Shown here: positions 62,670 to 64,000 of the stretch, piece by piece
How positions within the stretch are numbered: the stretch's first letter is position 1
Layout of the letters: each line of letters starts with the position of its first letter
Assembly: GCF_900476375.1 (NCBI RefSeq)
Contig: NZ_UPPP01000059.1
Coordinates: 44,489 to 108,488, forward strand
Source: Allolucifera butyrica
Lineage (GTDB): Bacteria; Bacillota; Negativicutes; Sporomusales; UPPP01
Reading direction: 5' to 3'
Length of the DNA stretch: 64,000 nt
The notes under the pieces: model-generated
Databases searched by the model: none
What the model was told of the DNA's origin: nothing
The model's input: only the letters and a program-made list of their open reading frames with translations
Translations under genes and position numbers: made by a program

Positions 62670-63518
62670 TTATTCAGGTGCTGCCGGCAGTTTTTCGAGC
62701 AAATACTTGCTTTTAGTTTCCGGCAGTAACTTTTCGCCGGAGCCGGGCAGCTTGGGCGGAGTATTGGATGTACGGCTAAACTCGGTCATGGATTCCCAGT
62801 ACCGTTTGGGCATGTGGCTCATGCGGCAGGTCGGGTTGTACCGCTCCTTTATGGCAATGGTATCATAAAACAACTGCCATAATTCGCGAAACCGTTGTTC
62901 CTCCGCATCGGCTGCCGGCAGTTCAAGCGCTGTTATGGGAATGACTGCAGACTGGTAAGGCTGGTAAACCAGCCCCATGCCATGGTTTTTATCGTGAATT
63001 AGAAAGCGTTCTTCCGGATACCGCTCGCAGAAATGCTGCACTAAGAGCGGCAGCACGTAATTTTTCGGGGCTATTTCGCCCACAAGAACGTTGTTGAAGA
63101 TAGAAAATCGCAAAAAACCTTTTAGTAAATGACTTTCTCTTTCTAAATGCTTAACCGCCTTAAAGAGGGTATTTACGGTTTCGTTGGTCAGCATATTTAT
63201 TACGGAGGGTCCATAACGGTATCCCAGCCGCAGAAATTGCAGAATGGTTAACTCTTTTTGCGGCAGACAGGTTAAAAAGGCGTGCCGTACAAAATCCAGC
63301 GCCGCCGTTCCCATCTTTTTAGGAATGGAAGCCAGGACCCGGCCGGCTTTCGGCAATTCAGTCGGAATTTCCTTGCCGGAAAAGAGCCCGGACTGGGATC
63401 CACCGGTGAGAAGAATATCCAATGGAAGTTCTCTTTTTTCATAACTTTCAAATACGCAGCACAATAAGCCGTCAAAGCTGCCGTCATAGTGGTAAATTAG
63501 ATCAGAGCGGATGGGCAT
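62670..63518 (-). CDS. TIGR03915/DUF4130-type partner of a DNA-repair radical SAM protein
   Basis: A 282-residue protein of the family that is nearly always encoded beside a helix-hairpin-helix radical SAM protein. DLIYHYDGSFDGLLCCVFESY at the N-terminus, ILQFLRLGYRYGPSVINMLTNETV and HLLKGFLRFSIFNNVLVGEIAPKNYVLPLL are characteristic. The family resembles a uracil-DNA-glycosylase-associated module and is thought to act in DNA or RNA repair; activity has not been settled to my knowledge. It overlaps the upstream radical SAM gene by 22 bases. Confidence 0.82.
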   Translation of the reverse strand: MPIRSDLIYHYDGSFDGLLCCVFESYEKRELPLDILLTGGSQSGLFSGKEIPTELPKAGRVLASIPKKMGTAALDFVRHAFLTCLPQKELTILQFLRLGYRYGPSVINMLTNETVNTLFKAVKHLERESHLLKGFLRFSIFNNVLVGEIAPKNYVLPLLVQHFCERYPEERFLIHDKNHGMGLVYQPYQSAVIPITALELPAADAEEQRFRELWQLFYDTIAIKERYNPTCRMSHMPKRYWESMTEFSRTSNTPPKLPGSGEKLLPETKSKYLLEKLPAAPE

Positions 63519-64000
63519 GCTGGCAGATCCTCCCGGAATGACGTTGGACCAAATAAGGAGAGCTGTTCTGACGGTAAGGCGAAATTCGAATGATAGAGTT
63601 CCAGAGTTTTTGCCGATAATAAAGAGTGGAGCATGGCATTAGGAGTGATTTTTATGCCGTCCGCCGCTTTTCCATTGCAAAGGACAAAATACTGCGCCCG
63701 TTTCAGAACAATCCCCAGATTTTTCAGATCGTCGAACCGGAGAGTTGCTGTACGGCGTGCCGTCAAAATCCGTTTGGCGCCGGTTACGCCAATGCCCGGC
63801 ACCCGCAGCAGGTCATTAAAGGGCGCCCGGTTTACATCCACAGGGAAAAAATCCATATGATTGAGAGCCCAGTTGCATTTAGGATCTACATAAGGATTGA
63901 AATTTTGCCGCTGCTCATCAAGAAGCTCGCTGGCGGCAAAACCGTAAAACCGGAGCAGCCAGTCCGCCTGATAAAGCCGGTGTTCCCGCCACAGCGGCGG
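63497..64000 (-). CDS. DNA modification/repair radical SAM protein, 3' part (5' end beyond window)
   Basis: The frame is open to the right edge, giving the last 167 residues. These contain LWREHRLYQADWLLRFYGF, FNPYVDPKCNWALN and a helix-hairpin-helix DNA-binding motif (FNDLLRVPGIGVTGAKRILTARR). This is the C-terminus of the TIGR03916-type putative repair protein, whose radical SAM domain would lie outside the window. It is the usual partner of the next gene downstream, and the two overlap, so they should form one complex or pathway. Confidence 0.8.
   Translation of the reverse strand, partial: PPLWREHRLYQADWLLRFYGFAASELLDEQRQNFNPYVDPKCNWALNHMDFFPVDVNRAPFNDLLRVPGIGVTGAKRILTARRTATLRFDDLKNLGIVLKRAQYFVLCNGKAADGIKITPNAMLHSLLSAKTLELYHSNFALPSEQLSLFGPTSFREDLPACPSALI

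Overview
The window looks like a chromosomal segment of an anaerobic, endospore-forming Firmicute, most plausibly a Negativicute of the Sporomusa/Pelosinus type. The case rests on an alpha/beta-type small acid-soluble spore protein, a groESL operon with a CIRCE operator, purine and SAM-I riboswitches, sigma-H-like promoters, AGGAGG ribosome binding sites with frequent GTG/TTG starts, and a YibQ-type divergent polysaccharide deacetylase of the kind common in diderm bacteria. The genus is an inference. No rRNA, tRNA or CRISPR array was seen.

Layout. 1-4.5 kb: acpS (cut by the window edge), nnrDE, a mazEF-type toxin-antitoxin pair, a cell-wall amidase and a GerMN lipoprotein. 4.5-7.2 kb (minus strand): alanine racemase behind a TyrR-like regulator. 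7.4-11.5 kb: thiL, tsaE, tsaB, rimI, a spore protein gene on the other strand, then tsaD; tsaB, tsaE and tsaD belong to the t6A tRNA modification pathway. 11.5-15 kb: a cluster of DnaA-box-like nonamers inside a 34-codon ORF, a radical SAM protein with an internal PDZ domain, and an EutW/EutV-like kinase/ANTAR pair. 15-19.2 kb: a palindromic MITE-like element, groES-groEL, a TPR gene remnant, a DUF1003 protein and a polysaccharide deacetylase. 19.4-31.6 kb is a purine block: a structured RNA leader and guaA, a small zinc-ribbon gene, an exported hydratase-like protein, a guanine riboswitch with a pbuG-type permease, then purECFMNHD. An IS3-family element (31590-32861) sits five bases after purD and splits its terminator. 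A TetR regulator follows.

33.8-43 kb is the accessory region of most interest. It holds an eight-gene cobalamin-dependent mutase cluster: a small protein, a mutase with an N-terminal B12 domain, a protein of unknown family, a PLP enzyme, an FAD enzyme, a transporter, an FCD-type regulator and a P-loop protein that seems to start with ATA. Three promoters in the cluster match the sigma-H consensus, and each is followed within 4-10 bases by a CTCATC-N3-GATGAG palindrome (one has a second copy further down). This suggests a single regulon, switched by the local regulator and tied to post-exponential growth, for taking up and breaking down an unidentified amino or organic acid.

43-46.7 kb (minus strand): small peptides and metNIQ behind a SAM-I riboswitch, with a 118-base inverted duplication around metQ. 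46.7-56.4 kb: a YerC-type repressor, hisZ, an HD protein, a 2-hydroxyacid dehydrogenase on the other strand, then hisGDCBHAFI(E). Because hisG is the short form it needs hisZ, although the two genes are in separate operons. 56.7-64 kb: a TauE-type permease, a zinc-ribbon protein, YibQ, an aminotransferase with an Lrp-type regulator, a TtcA-like thiolase and a two-gene DNA-repair-like radical SAM module that runs off the window.
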